Part shown: one piece after another, positions 34,961-44,813 of the stretch
How positions within the stretch are numbered: position 1 is the first letter of the stretch
Layout: each line of letters starts with the position of its first letter
DNA from: Bermanella sp. WJH001
GTDB lineage: Bacteria > Pseudomonadota > Gammaproteobacteria > Pseudomonadales > Oceanobacteraceae
DNA: 64,000 nt
Assembly (NCBI RefSeq): GCF_030070105.1
Contig: NZ_JASJOO010000002.1
Coordinates: 1,550,001-1,614,000 of the forward strand
Reading direction: 5' to 3'
Position numbers and translations under genes: made by a program
The notes under the pieces: model-generated
Database searches by the model: none
What the model was told of the DNA's origin: nothing
The model's input: the letters and a program-made list of their open reading frames with translations, nothing else

Positions 34961-35956
34961 ATGTCACAGCCTTTGCCCCACCCATACGAGCAACTCACCC
35001 CAGACACGGTACTCAACGCCATTGATGCCATCATAGAGCCCTTAGGCTGGCTCACCAGCGGCCACCAACTGGCTCTTAATAGTTATGAAAACCGTGTGTA
35101 CCAAGTTGGCATTGAAGAACAAAAAGACATTGTGGCGAAGTTTTATCGCCCAGGGCGCTGGAGCCGCGACACCATATTACAAGAGCACGAATTCAGCTTG
35201 TTTGCCCAAGAAGATGAGTTGCCGGTTATTGCCCCCATGCAAATCAATGGCGAATCCTTATTTGAATACCAAGGGTTTTATATTGCTTTATTCCCTAAAC
35301 AAGGTGGCCACAGTGGACACATTGAAAACCTAGACGACTTTGAGCAAATGGGACGCTTAATTGCTCGTTTGCATCAAACCGCCAATGCCGTTGAATGTGA
35401 CCAGCGTGGTGATATGACACCACAAAAGTTTGCCCGCGATAGCCGCCAATTTTTATTGGATAACCAGTTTATCGACGACAGCTTATTACCGGCTTATGAA
35501 TCCTTAAGTTTAGATATCTGCCATTTATTAGATGAGCAGTGGCACAACCCTAAAATGCAGTTGGTGCACGGGGATCTGCATGCCAGCAACCTAATCTGGC
35601 AACACGATCAACCTTATATGCTGGACCTTGATGACTGTATTCGTGCTCCGCGTATTCAAGATATGTGGATGTTATTAAATGGTGATCGCGATCAAATGCA
35701 GGCTCAACTGGCGGCCATGGCCCGTGGTTATGAGATGTTTTTGCCGTTTCCTGCGGATCAACTGCCTCTGATAGAAGTTCTGCGTACCATGCGCTTAATG
35801 CACTACAGCGCATGGCTAGCCAAACGCTGGGACGACCCAGCCTTTAAAATGGCGTTCCCTTGGTTTAATACTGCTCGCTATTGGTCTGATGAAATTCTCA
35901 CTCTACGGGAGCAATTTTCCGCCTTGCAAGAGCACCCATTACAACTTATTGGCTAG
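34961..35956 (+). CDS. srkA: Stress response kinase A (YihE/RdoA family)
   Basis: Ser/Thr kinase of the aminoglycoside-phosphotransferase fold; in E. coli it counters toxic effects of the Cpx-induced stress response. Typical features are ENRVYQVG, IVAKFYRPGRWS, the catalytic HGDLHASNLIW and the metal-binding MLDLDDC, in 331 residues. It stands alone between comF and a small envelope protein gene. Confidence 0.93.
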   Translation: MSQPLPHPYEQLTPDTVLNAIDAIIEPLGWLTSGHQLALNSYENRVYQVGIEEQKDIVAKFYRPGRWSRDTILQEHEFSLFAQEDELPVIAPMQINGESLFEYQGFYIALFPKQGGHSGHIENLDDFEQMGRLIARLHQTANAVECDQRGDMTPQKFARDSRQFLLDNQFIDDSLLPAYESLSLDICHLLDEQWHNPKMQLVHGDLHASNLIWQHDQPYMLDLDDCIRAPRIQDMWMLLNGDRDQMQAQLAAMARGYEMFLPFPADQLPLIEVLRTMRLMHYSAWLAKRWDDPAFKMAFPWFNTARYWSDEILTLREQFSALQEHPLQLIG

Positions 35957-36033
35957 ATAAACTTGCCTTAACACTTTGCACAAATCGCCGGTATCGGTAA
36001 ACTGCCGGCCAAAATGAACATAAAGGAATCATC

Positions 36034-36537
36034 ATGAAATTAGTATTTACAGCACTGGCTATGGTTAGTATGTGTTTTGGTTACTGTGCATCCGCTCAAG
36101 AAGCCAGCAAAATCGACATGACAAAACTGTATGTTGGCGCCGGCATTAACCACAACCGTATTGATACATCATCACTGGGCAGCACCGACGGCAAAGCCAG
36201 CGGTTTTCAAATGTTTGCCGGCTACGAATACGGCCAAGTAAGCGGCATTGATATTTCAGCTGAAGCGGGCTTCATTCAAAGTGGTGAGTTTTACACAGGC
36301 TCTGACGAAGACGCCGACGGTATCTGGGCTGCAGGTGTGGCTCAGAAAGATCTACCGGAAATTAATCAAAAACTGGCTGCCATTGCTCGTTTAGGTTTTG
36401 GTTTGGGTGGGGATGACGGCCTACTAATGGGCTTTGGCGCGCAATACCGCTTAAACCCTCAAGCACTTTTACGCCTTGAGTACGTTAACAAAGACTTGTC
36501 TCAGTCTTATCAGCTAAACGCTGTGTTTGAGTTTTAA
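36034..36537 (+). CDS. Small outer-membrane beta-barrel protein
   Basis: A 167-residue exported protein with signal peptide (about 1-21, ending CASA) and AAAGGA before the start. Amphipathic strands (LYVGAGINHNRID, GFQMFAGYEYG, LLMGFGAQYRL, ALLRLEYVNK) and a final Phe (VFEF) fit an eight-stranded OmpA/OmpX-like barrel. The function is unknown and there are no informative neighbours. Confidence 0.78.
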   Translation: MKLVFTALAMVSMCFGYCASAQEASKIDMTKLYVGAGINHNRIDTSSLGSTDGKASGFQMFAGYEYGQVSGIDISAEAGFIQSGEFYTGSDEDADGIWAAGVAQKDLPEINQKLAAIARLGFGLGGDDGLLMGFGAQYRLNPQALLRLEYVNKDLSQSYQLNAVFEF

Positions 36538-36553
36538 CGCTCTACTCAAATAA

Positions 36554-36579
36554 CATGGGTACTGATAACAGTGCCCATG
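36554..36579 (+). terminator. Hairpin after the small barrel gene
   Basis: CATGGGTACTG/CAGTGCCCATG with an ATAA loop (one T-G pair) begins 17 bases after the stop. The sequence after it (CCCTCTTCTT) is only pyrimidine-rich, so termination is uncertain. Confidence 0.4.
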
Positions 36580-36685
36580 CCCTCTTCTTATCTCACCACC
36601 CTAGCAACCATCTTAATCACAGCTTTACTGGCTGAAACAGGCCATTTTCACTACAATAGCCCTATTGAATTTAAAGTGATGCCTA

Positions 36686-37702
36686 ATGAGCCTATCCCTG
36701 CCTAGTCAGCTATTGCTGCAACAAGATTTACCCCAAAACGCCTTACTGATAAACCCGCCCCGTGACGATCTCGCCCATGAGCTAGATGAACCCACGTGGC
36801 ATGTGGCCAGTTTTAGTTATGCCGTACAGCAACAATATCAAAACATGGGTTACACCTGCACCAATGTATGCGCACCGTTATCACAAAGCTATTCACATAT
36901 TGTGATCTACCTGCCAAAAGCAAAAGCACGCTTGCAGTATGTTTTGGATTACGCCATGAGCGCCTTAACCGAAGAAGGTGAAATTTGGTTTGTAGGTGAA
37001 AACAAAGGTGGCATTAAAAGTTTAGGTAAAAACCTAAAAGACGATTTTAACAGCATTGAAAAAATGGCCATGGGCAAACACAGCGCCATTGTGTGTGCCC
37101 AAGGCCCACAACGTAAAACCACATTTAAGCTTGATGATTATTTTATCAATCATGAAAACGAACTCGATTTAACCCTGCGTTCATTACCAGGTGTCTTTAG
37201 CCAAGAAAAATTAGATAAAGGCACACAGGTTTTATTAAAATATTTACCACGTAAATTAAAAGGCCGCATTTTAGATTTTGGCTGTGGCACAGGCACCATT
37301 GCCAGTTACATCAGTCAAAACCGTGAATATGAAGAAATCGAAATGATTGACGATGACTTCCTAGCGGTTAAAAGCGCACAAGCCAACATTGAAAGTAATC
37401 AAATCGAATTCACCGAAGCCTTTGCCAGCGACGGCTTTAGTGAAATTGAAGGGCGCTATAACTGGATTGTCAGCAACCCGCCGTTTCATCAAGGCATCAA
37501 GACCGATTACAACGTCACCGAAACATTTTTAAAACAAGCAAAAGAGTATTTAAAACTAAGCGGTAAATTACTCATCGTTGCCAATGAGTTTTTAAATTAT
37601 GAAGTAATTCTGCGTGAAAATTTCAAAGGGGTGACAACGGTTGCCAAAGAAAATGGTTTTAAAGTCATTCAGTGTGAAGGGATTATGCGCAGTAAAAACT
37701 AG
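36686..37702 (+). CDS. rsmC: 16S rRNA (guanine-1207-N2)-methyltransferase
   Basis: Methylates G1207 of 16S rRNA in the 30S subunit. The protein has a degenerate N-terminal methyltransferase-like domain (about 1-160) and an active C-terminal domain with SAM motif ILDFGCGTGTIAS and the NPPF motif (VSNPPFHQGIKTDY) of base-amino methyltransferases. The length of 338 residues fits RsmC. It is single, with a terminator shared with the convergent gene. Confidence 0.95.
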   Translation: MSLSLPSQLLLQQDLPQNALLINPPRDDLAHELDEPTWHVASFSYAVQQQYQNMGYTCTNVCAPLSQSYSHIVIYLPKAKARLQYVLDYAMSALTEEGEIWFVGENKGGIKSLGKNLKDDFNSIEKMAMGKHSAIVCAQGPQRKTTFKLDDYFINHENELDLTLRSLPGVFSQEKLDKGTQVLLKYLPRKLKGRILDFGCGTGTIASYISQNREYEEIEMIDDDFLAVKSAQANIESNQIEFTEAFASDGFSEIEGRYNWIVSNPPFHQGIKTDYNVTETFLKQAKEYLKLSGKLLIVANEFLNYEVILRENFKGVTTVAKENGFKVIQCEGIMRSKN

Positions 37703-37750
37703 CAGATTGTTGCTAAAAGAGCATTTAAGCGAAGATAGCAGATAAAAAAA

Positions 37751-37786
37751 GGGCGGCTTTTATTGAACTAAAAGCCGCCCCTTTTT
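37751..37786. terminator. Bidirectional terminator after rsmC
   Basis: The stem GGGCGGCTTTTA/TAAAAGCCGCCC has a six-base loop, is preceded by A and followed by CTTTTT. It sits between convergent rsmC and the unknown anchored-protein gene. Confidence 0.92.
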
Positions 37787-37791
37787 ATTGT

Positions 37792-39330
37792 TTAATTTTT
37801 CGCTTTACGGCGACCAACGATTAACAAAAGCATTAGAGCAAACAGATAATAAGGTGAAAGAGCACCACTTATTTCAGCACGAGGTATTGGTTCTTCATTT
37901 TCATCTGCGGTTTCTTCTCGCTCTTCAAGCACTTCTTCAACTGGCTCTTGCGGTGTAACTTCTACCTCTTTTTCTCCTTCAAGCTTATCAAGCTCTTCAA
38001 AGACTTCAGATTGAGATACTAGATATGGCAAAAAAGGAGATACCGCTTGCTGATTGACTGTGAGAATATTTAATTGCGATTCACTTAAGTATACATGGGC
38101 TTGTTTAGTAGCTGATAATTTAGTAGAAATTGCCAAATCATTAATTGAACTGTAAGCACTATCAGTACTACCTACCTTTAACAATCCTACCTCCTCTGCA
38201 TTTTTTATAGTGATTAGGCGATGTGTGTTTGACACCTGAACTGCCAAAATTTCCGACCCTTCACTCAATAAATCAGCTGAAAATTTTGAATCTAAAACAA
38301 AAACAGGAAAACCGAATAAGGGAATCATCATTCTCCAAACAAAAACGTCACCTGTATCACGTCTATCAAAACAGAATAAATAATTATCACTATTACGACA
38401 CGCCATCAAATCGTGGACCGGCTTTGGGAAAGTTACAATTTGCTCTTTTTCGCCAAACTTAATCCATTGAAATTTCCAATTGCTTTCAGATTCAGCAACT
38501 AATACCGTGCCATTTACAAAAGGATATGCATGGTATTCTCTAACACCACTCGCATTAAATGTATAAGTATGACCTTTGTTTTGCTCAAGCCACTGCACTT
38601 TAAGTGATGACTCTTTAGATACCCCCATTAGACCTGACTCAGTATGAATTACATCAGCTGTGGCACTTAAAGAGGTATTCATTTTCTTTTGCCATTGAGG
38701 TTTTACCTGCCAGATTCCGGTATTTATACCACCTACCATGTGGGCGAACAAAACATCACCAACCCACAACAAATCTTTGATTTCACCTTCTGGTTTTTCA
38801 TCTAACCAAGCTAAATTGTTCTCAACTTCCTCTGCTAAATCAAACACGCCTCCATCTGTATCGCTATTGAAATAAGCCATATCCAGCTCTTTTGCAATGC
38901 CAACTGTGTGAACGTTTTCATAATTGCTATCAAAGTGAATAGCCCTTGGAGCATTTGGACAATCCTCATCCCAATTTCGTACTAACTTGCGATTAATGTC
39001 ATCATAAACCGTCCATGTGCCATCCTGATGGAATTGGAAATTTTCAAGGTTTGAGCCATCAAAAGTGGCTTTTTCTGTGGCCAATGTAAAACCTGATGCA
39101 TTTAAAAATGTATTTAAATCTGCATTGTTAGTTTCAGCAACTGCCTGAGAAGTCGGTAGTTCAGGGCACTCTTCAATGATATCCAAATAAGCATACAAAT
39201 TAGTATCATCTGATTCTTGTTCTATATACTTAATCGCATCAATGGTCATATTTAGATCAACATCAATAGTAATACCAGCCGAAAGCACCTGCGAAGAAAA
39301 CATCAGCAGAAAAAGCGAACGCAACAACAT
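37792..39330 (-). CDS. Unknown exported protein with C-terminal membrane anchor
   Basis: Not recognised. The 512 residues start with a signal peptide (about 1-17, ending VLSA). A long beta-rich middle resembles a propeller (LDMAYFNSDTDGG, LLWVGDVLFAHM, LFCFDRRDTGDVFVW). A Glu-rich stalk follows (about 445-487, many EE pairs), then SGALSPYYLFALMLLLIVGRRKAKN at the end. The small-residue motif, hydrophobic helix and Arg/Lys tail look like a C-terminal sorting signal of the GlyGly-CTERM kind, or a simple anchor. Codon use looks more AT-rich than dnaB beside it. It lies 61 bases after dnaB on the same strand. Confidence 0.7.
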   Translation of the reverse strand: MLLRSLFLLMFSSQVLSAGITIDVDLNMTIDAIKYIEQESDDTNLYAYLDIIEECPELPTSQAVAETNNADLNTFLNASGFTLATEKATFDGSNLENFQFHQDGTWTVYDDINRKLVRNWDEDCPNAPRAIHFDSNYENVHTVGIAKELDMAYFNSDTDGGVFDLAEEVENNLAWLDEKPEGEIKDLLWVGDVLFAHMVGGINTGIWQVKPQWQKKMNTSLSATADVIHTESGLMGVSKESSLKVQWLEQNKGHTYTFNASGVREYHAYPFVNGTVLVAESESNWKFQWIKFGEKEQIVTFPKPVHDLMACRNSDNYLFCFDRRDTGDVFVWRMMIPLFGFPVFVLDSKFSADLLSEGSEILAVQVSNTHRLITIKNAEEVGLLKVGSTDSAYSSINDLAISTKLSATKQAHVYLSESQLNILTVNQQAVSPFLPYLVSQSEVFEELDKLEGEKEVEVTPQEPVEEVLEEREETADENEEPIPRAEISGALSPYYLFALMLLLIVGRRKAKN

Positions 39331-39391
39331 GGAATAGTCCTTTATATTTTATTATTTTTATAAGTTTAAATTTTAAAATGTTTTGAATTAA

Positions 39392-40771
39392 TTATTCATC
39401 ATCAAACTCGCGCCCTTCATAAAACCCTGGGGCTAAGTTTTCGAAGCGAGTGTATTTACCAATAAAGGCCAATCGGTCTGTGCCGATTTCACCGTTACGG
39501 TGTTTACCAATAATAATTTCGCCTATGCCTTTATCTGGTGAGTCTTCGTTATACACTTCGTCACGATAGATAAACGCAATGATGTCCGCATCCTGCTCGA
39601 TGGCGCCCGACTCACGCAAATCCGACATAACCGGGCGTTTATTTGGGCGTTGCTCCAATGAGCGGTTTAACTGAGACAGCGCAATCACTGGGCAACCAAA
39701 CTCTTTGGCGATGGCTTTTAATGAGCGCGAGATTTCAGATATTTCTTGAGTACGCCCTTCACTCTTACCGGCCACCGTCATTAACTGAAGGTAATCCACC
39801 ATAACCAGAGCAAGGTCATTATTATTTTCACGATAAACACGACGACAACGGGCACGCATTTCTTGTGGCGTTAATGCGGCGGTATCATCAATATAAAGCG
39901 GCTTATCTTTTAGCATATTGAATGCCGAGGTCAGCTTTGGCCAATCCTCTTCATCTAACTTACCGCTTCGTAATTTATTCGAAGGAATACGACCAACCGA
40001 TGAATACATACGCATTAAAATGGCTTCTTTGGGCATCTCCATACTAAAAACCAAAACCGGGCGGCCAGTTTCAAGCAGTGCGTTTTCACACAAGTTCATA
40101 GCAAAGGTGGTTTTACCCATGGAAGGACGGCCAGCCACAATCACTAAGTCAGCAGTTTGGAAACCGTTGGTGCGTTTATCCAAATCGGTAAAACCTGTGG
40201 TTAAACCGGTCAGGCCGTCTTCCATATTGAAAAGCTCTTCGATCTTTTCAAGGGTACGGGACATAATTGGGTTAACGTGTTCAGGGCCGGAATCTTTTTT
40301 GCCGCCCCCTTCTGCCACTTCTGCAATGCGCTTTTCGGCATCGCTGATTAAACTTAATGGGTCTTGACCTTTGTTGTTGTAAGCACTGCCTGCAATATCG
40401 GTTGCGGCTTCGGCTAAACGGCGCAGTAAGGCTTTTTCTTTAACAATGTCAGCATACGCGGCGATATTGGCAGCAGATGGCGTGCGCTCTACTAGGTCAG
40501 ATAAATAACCCAAACCACCAATGTTTTCTAATTCTTCTAAGCCTTCAAGTTCGTCACTTAACGTTAAAACATCAAATGGCTTTTCTTTTTCAGCAAGGGT
40601 GCAAATCACTTGATAGATTAAACGATGACTGTGTCGATAAAAGTCATCGGTTTGTAAGCGCTCAGATACCACCTCAAACGCACGGTTATCCAGCATCAAG
40701 CCGCCAATAACGGATTGCTCAGCATCCGCAGAATTGGGTGGCATTTTTAGATTTTCGACTTGCTGGTCCAT
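39392..40771 (-). CDS. dnaB: Replicative DNA helicase
   Basis: Hexameric helicase that opens the replication fork. The N-terminal domain (about 1-115; NSADAEQSVIGGLM) is followed by a RecA-like motor with Walker A GRPSMGKTT, Walker B LVMVDYLQLM and the SQLNRSLEQR arginine region. At 459 residues it lacks any intein and is normal in length. It lies between ffh and the unknown anchored protein on the same strand, with a terminator separating it from ffh. Confidence 0.98.
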   Translation of the reverse strand: MDQQVENLKMPPNSADAEQSVIGGLMLDNRAFEVVSERLQTDDFYRHSHRLIYQVICTLAEKEKPFDVLTLSDELEGLEELENIGGLGYLSDLVERTPSAANIAAYADIVKEKALLRRLAEAATDIAGSAYNNKGQDPLSLISDAEKRIAEVAEGGGKKDSGPEHVNPIMSRTLEKIEELFNMEDGLTGLTTGFTDLDKRTNGFQTADLVIVAGRPSMGKTTFAMNLCENALLETGRPVLVFSMEMPKEAILMRMYSSVGRIPSNKLRSGKLDEEDWPKLTSAFNMLKDKPLYIDDTAALTPQEMRARCRRVYRENNNDLALVMVDYLQLMTVAGKSEGRTQEISEISRSLKAIAKEFGCPVIALSQLNRSLEQRPNKRPVMSDLRESGAIEQDADIIAFIYRDEVYNEDSPDKGIGEIIIGKHRNGEIGTDRLAFIGKYTRFENLAPGFYEGREFDDE

Positions 40772-40889
40772 TGGATAAAAAACAACCGATTTATTGTAAA
40801 TTAAATAGCCGCTTAGTTTGCCCGTTTATGCGTTTAAGCTCAATGACTTATACAACCACCGCCAGCTAGATGGCCCAAAAGACAGGCAT

Positions 40890-40921
40890 AAAAAAACCCC
40901 GAACACAGGTTCGAGGTTTTT
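40890..40921 (-). terminator. Terminator of ffh
   Basis: On the minus strand AAAACCTCGAAC/GTTCGGGGTTTT with loop CTGT (one G-U pair) is followed by more T. It begins 11 bases after the ffh stop. Confidence 0.88.
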
Positions 40922-40932
40922 ATCAATAGTGC

Positions 40933-42354
40933 TTACTTAAATGGAAAACCACCACCGCCCATACCTGGCGGCAGACCACCACCTGGCATTCCTCCTGGGC
41001 CACCTTTACCGCCCATACCACCCATGGCGCTCATCATTTTGCGCATACCACCTTTGCCGGTCATTTTTTTCATGACCTTTTGCATTTGTTTATGCTGCTT
41101 TAATACACGGTTAATGGTTTGAATGTCGGTACCAGAACCCGCTGCAATACGCTTTTTGCGCGAACCGTTGATCTTGTCTGGGAAGTGACGCTCTAAAGGG
41201 GTCATGGAGTTGATCACCGCTTCAGTTTGCGACAATTGTTTTTCAGCTTGATCCATCTGGCCTGCTGCTTGGCCCATGTTGCCCATACCCGGCAGTTTAT
41301 CCATCATGCCCATTAAGCCGCCCATGTTTTTCATTTGCAGCAATTGGTCACGGAAGTCTTCAAGGTCAAAACCTTTGCCTTTTTTGATCTTTTTCGCCAG
41401 TTTATCGGCTTTTTCTTTATCTATTTTGCGTTCGGCTTCTTCGATCAGGGTGAGAACGTCACCCATATCTAAAATACGTGAGGCCACACGATCTGGGTGG
41501 AAAGGTTCTAGGGCATCAATTTTTTCGCCCATACCCATGAATTTAAGTGGCTTACCCGTAATATGACGAACAGATAGCGCCGCACCACCACGAGCATCAC
41601 CGTCGGCTTTGGTCAGTACCACACCGGTTAGCGGCAAAGCTTCGTTAAACGCTTTAGCGGTGTTGGCCGCGTCTTGACCCGTCATGGCGTCAACCACAAA
41701 CAAGGTTTCAACTGGGTTAATGGCTTTATGCAACTGCTGGATCTCAGCCATCATTTCTTCATCGATAGCCAAACGACCTGCTGTATCGACGATCAATACA
41801 TCTGAAAATTGTGTTTTTGCTTCTTTGATGGCGGCATTGACAATATCAATGGGTTTTTGCGAGATATCAGATGGGAAAAACTTAGCGCCCACTTCGCCAG
41901 CAAGGGTCTCAAGCTGTTTGATAGCCGCTGGGCGGTAGACGTCAGCCGATACCACCATGACTTTTTTCTTTTCACGCTCTTGCAGGTATTTAGCCAGCTT
42001 AGCCACAGTGGTGGTTTTACCCGCACCCTGTAGACCGGCCATTAAGATAATGGCAGGCGGCTTGGCAGCAAGGTCTAGGCCTTCGTTGGCGTCACCCATA
42101 ACGCGCTGCAGTTCTTCATGCACAATTTTCAGTAAGGCTTGGCCTGGGCTTAAGCTCTTTAGCACTTCACTGCCGATGGCACGCTCTTTCACCTGATTGG
42201 TGAATTCTTTCACCACAGGCAAGGCAACGTCGGCTTCTAATAAAGCCATGCGTACTTCACGCAACGTGCCTTTGATGTTGTCTTCGGTGATTTTGGCTTT
42301 GCCACTAATGGCGCGCAGGGCACCATTTAAGCGGTCTTGTAAATTCTCAAACAT
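40933..42354 (-). CDS. ffh: Signal recognition particle protein
   Basis: GTPase that with 4.5S RNA brings nascent membrane proteins to the translocon. The N domain (1-95), the G domain with GLQGAGKTTT (107-116), DTAGRL and TKADGDARGG, and the Met/Gly-rich M domain (about 325-473, ending in GGGLPPGMGGGGFPFK) are all present. It is divergent from ypjD, an order also found in E. coli. Confidence 0.98.
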   Translation of the reverse strand: MFENLQDRLNGALRAISGKAKITEDNIKGTLREVRMALLEADVALPVVKEFTNQVKERAIGSEVLKSLSPGQALLKIVHEELQRVMGDANEGLDLAAKPPAIILMAGLQGAGKTTTVAKLAKYLQEREKKKVMVVSADVYRPAAIKQLETLAGEVGAKFFPSDISQKPIDIVNAAIKEAKTQFSDVLIVDTAGRLAIDEEMMAEIQQLHKAINPVETLFVVDAMTGQDAANTAKAFNEALPLTGVVLTKADGDARGGAALSVRHITGKPLKFMGMGEKIDALEPFHPDRVASRILDMGDVLTLIEEAERKIDKEKADKLAKKIKKGKGFDLEDFRDQLLQMKNMGGLMGMMDKLPGMGNMGQAAGQMDQAEKQLSQTEAVINSMTPLERHFPDKINGSRKKRIAAGSGTDIQTINRVLKQHKQMQKVMKKMTGKGGMRKMMSAMGGMGGKGGPGGMPGGGLPPGMGGGGFPFK

Positions 42355-42530
42355 ATTTCATGTCTCTATTTATTCGGCCAGGCAGATTAGGCTCAGAAAA
42401 CCTAGGCAACTCTATACATCTGGCGCATCTATGTGCACAATTGTCCGGCATTATATAGGTAAGCGCCGCATAACTCACTCTTCTGTGCCTCGGCTTTTAG
42501 AAATAGTGAAGGCCAACATAATAACAACCC

Positions 42531-43349
42531 ATGCATTTAGGGATCGCCATTCATATGGTTACGCTGTTTACACTCATTGCCATTACATTTTATATCTTAA
42601 GTGGTGTTGCTCAATACACCGCCATTCGCCAGCCTTCACCACGTATTCGGGCCCGTGTTTTGAGCCTTGGTTCATTGGCCATTATCTTTCATGGCTTGGC
42701 TTGGTTCACACCGTTATTTAATCAAACCATGGACCTACGGTTTTTTCAGGTAGGCTCATTAATTTCACTCGTGATCAGCGCTTTGATTCTAATTAGTGCG
42801 CTGCGTAAGCCCCTTGAAAGCCTCTTTCTTGGGGTGTTCCCCATGGCAATCATCATACTTGCTTGCAACCTCGTATTTTCTGACAACAACAGCGTCGTCA
42901 AACATTATGATACTGGCCTAATGAGTCACATTATCTTATCGATCATGGCTTATAGCGTTTTAAGCATTGCTGCTTTCCAAGCCATATTGCTTATGGTGCA
43001 AGACCACCAACTTAAACATAAACATATGACAGGCATCATGCGGGTTTTACCCCCACTGCAAACGATGGATCGCCTTTTATTCGACATGATCAGCATTGGC
43101 ACGTTATTGCTGACACTGGCCATCGGCTCTGGGTTTATTTTCTTAGATGATCTTTTTGCCCAACATCTTGTGCACAAAACAGCGTTTACATTAATGGCAT
43201 GGGCGGTATATAGCGCGCTATTGCTAGGGCATTGGCGCCTTGGCTGGCGAGGTAACGTGGCCAGTAAGTGGACGCTAGTGGGCACGTCTTTGTTAATCTT
43301 GGCCTACTTTGGTAGCAAGCTGGTACTTGAGATTATCCTCAAGCGTTAA
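42531..43349 (+). CDS. ypjD: Inner-membrane protein of the cytochrome c assembly family (YpjD)
   Basis: A 272-residue polytopic protein with about eight membrane helices, belonging to the CcsA/CcmC-like family. HIILSIMAYSVLSIAAFQAILL and AFTLMAWAVYSALLLGHWRLGWRG are characteristic, the latter with a conserved His near the heme-handling region of relatives. The start may be 42531 or the ATG at 42555. The E. coli counterpart lies in the same place, between ffh and the corB-type gene, and has been linked to that transporter; its role is not settled. Confidence 0.88.
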   Translation: MHLGIAIHMVTLFTLIAITFYILSGVAQYTAIRQPSPRIRARVLSLGSLAIIFHGLAWFTPLFNQTMDLRFFQVGSLISLVISALILISALRKPLESLFLGVFPMAIIILACNLVFSDNNSVVKHYDTGLMSHIILSIMAYSVLSIAAFQAILLMVQDHQLKHKHMTGIMRVLPPLQTMDRLLFDMISIGTLLLTLAIGSGFIFLDDLFAQHLVHKTAFTLMAWAVYSALLLGHWRLGWRGNVASKWTLVGTSLLILAYFGSKLVLEIILKR

Positions 43350-43434
43350 CCGCCTTGCTCTTAAGGGCTTTAACACTTTGGTTGGCGCTAATTTCTGATA
43401 CACTAGCGCCATCTTTTGTTTTCAGGAACGCTTC

Positions 43435-44697
43435 GTGAGCGACATACCTTTAAGTCTGCTGTTTGCAGCTTTATTTTTCCTTGTGATTTTTTCTGCTTTC
43501 TTCTCTAGTTCTGAAACCGGCATGATGTCCCTTAATCGCTACCGCATGCGGCATTTAGCGAAACAAGGCCATGGCGGAGCGAAACGAGCCACCAAGTTAC
43601 TTAACCGTACAGACCGCCTTATTGGCGTGATCTTAATTGGTAATAACTTTGTGAATATTGCCGCGGCTTCTATTGCCACGATTATTGCCCAGCGCATCTG
43701 GGTGGACAATCCTGAGCTGGGTGTTTCCATTGCCACTGTTTTGCTGACGTTGGTTATCTTGATTTTCTCGGAAGTGACGCCAAAAACCATCGCCGCCAAT
43801 CATCCTGAAAAAATAGCGTTTCCTGCCAGTTATTTATTGCAGCCTTTGCTGATATTACTCATGCCGTTTGTTTATGTGGTCAATGGCATCGCTAATATAT
43901 TAATACGCATTACAGGCCTTAAGCTTGATCAAGACAGTAAAGACTTACTGAGCACCGAAGAGTTTCGCACCCTGGTTCATGAAGCAGGCGCCTTGATTCC
44001 CCGTCGTCGTCAACAAATGCTGCTATCGATTCTAGATTTAGAAACCGTTCGGGTGAACGACATCATGGTGCCGCGTAATGAAATTATTGGCATAGATTTA
44101 GATGAAGACATCCGTGATATCGAAACCATTATGCGCACCAGCCAGCACACTCGACTACCGGTTTGGAAAGGCAATATTAATAATATCATTGGCATACTGC
44201 ACATGCGTAACGCAGCCAAAATTTTAGCCCAAACCGAATTCAATAAGGCAGAACTACTGCAAGTCACCCGTGAGCCTTATTTCATTCCTGAAACCGCTCA
44301 ATTGCATAACCAGTTATTTAACTTTCAAACTGAGCAGCGCCGTATTGCCATCGTGGTGGATGAGTATGGCAACGTGCAGGGCATTGCCACCCTTGAGGAT
44401 ATTCTTGAAGAGATCGTGGGTGACTTCACCAGTGATGCCTCTAACACCAGCAAAGACATTACCCCTCAAGACGATGACAGCTTTATCATTGATGGCACCA
44501 TTACCATTCGCGAATTAAACAAAGCACTTGATTTTGACTTGCCTACAAGCGGTCCAAAAACATTTAGTGGCTTAATCATTGAAAGCTTAGAGTCTATTCC
44601 TGAAAACAATGTGTGTTTGAAAATCGACAACTACCGAATAGAAATCCTCAAAGTACGAGCCAACACCATTAAGTCAGCGAAAATTTGTAAAGTTTAA
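43435..44697 (+). CDS. corB: CNNM/CBS-domain transporter (CorB/YfjD-like)
   Basis: A 420-residue HlyC/CorC-family membrane protein. The N-terminal DUF21/CNNM domain with three to four helices (FFLVIFSAFFSSSETGMMSLNRYRMRHLA region, about 5-190) is followed by a CBS pair (about 205-325; IMVPRNEIIGIDL, RIAIVVDEYGNVQGIATLEDILEEIVG) and a CorC_HlyC domain. Family members act in magnesium or cobalt efflux. The GTG start is supported by AGGAA eight bases ahead. It follows ypjD, and a strong terminator lies downstream. Confidence 0.93.
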   Translation: MSDIPLSLLFAALFFLVIFSAFFSSSETGMMSLNRYRMRHLAKQGHGGAKRATKLLNRTDRLIGVILIGNNFVNIAAASIATIIAQRIWVDNPELGVSIATVLLTLVILIFSEVTPKTIAANHPEKIAFPASYLLQPLLILLMPFVYVVNGIANILIRITGLKLDQDSKDLLSTEEFRTLVHEAGALIPRRRQQMLLSILDLETVRVNDIMVPRNEIIGIDLDEDIRDIETIMRTSQHTRLPVWKGNINNIIGILHMRNAAKILAQTEFNKAELLQVTREPYFIPETAQLHNQLFNFQTEQRRIAIVVDEYGNVQGIATLEDILEEIVGDFTSDASNTSKDITPQDDDSFIIDGTITIRELNKALDFDLPTSGPKTFSGLIIESLESIPENNVCLKIDNYRIEILKVRANTIKSAKICKV

Positions 44698-44745
44698 CCG
44701 AATCTAAATGTCTTTTGTTTTAATGACTTTTTAATACACCAACAT

Positions 44746-44779
44746 AATTTAACCCGTATTGATTGCGGGTTAAATTTTT
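44746..44779 (+). terminator. Terminator of the ypjD-corB operon
   Basis: The stem AATTTAACCCG/CGGGTTAAATT with a nine-base loop runs into TTTTT. It lies 49 bases after the corB stop and before the preferred start of the EamA gene. Confidence 0.9.
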
Positions 44780-44813
44780 AGATCCAGCCTTTTTCCCACC
44801 ACAGCACAGTACT

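Noticed and set aside
42197..42721. Plus-strand open frame over the ffh start and ypjD
   Set aside because: It overlaps two well-supported genes in other frames and has no recognisable domain.
44763..44813. TTG start of the EamA transporter
   Set aside because: It falls within the terminator of the previous operon and adds a hydrophilic stretch without homology.
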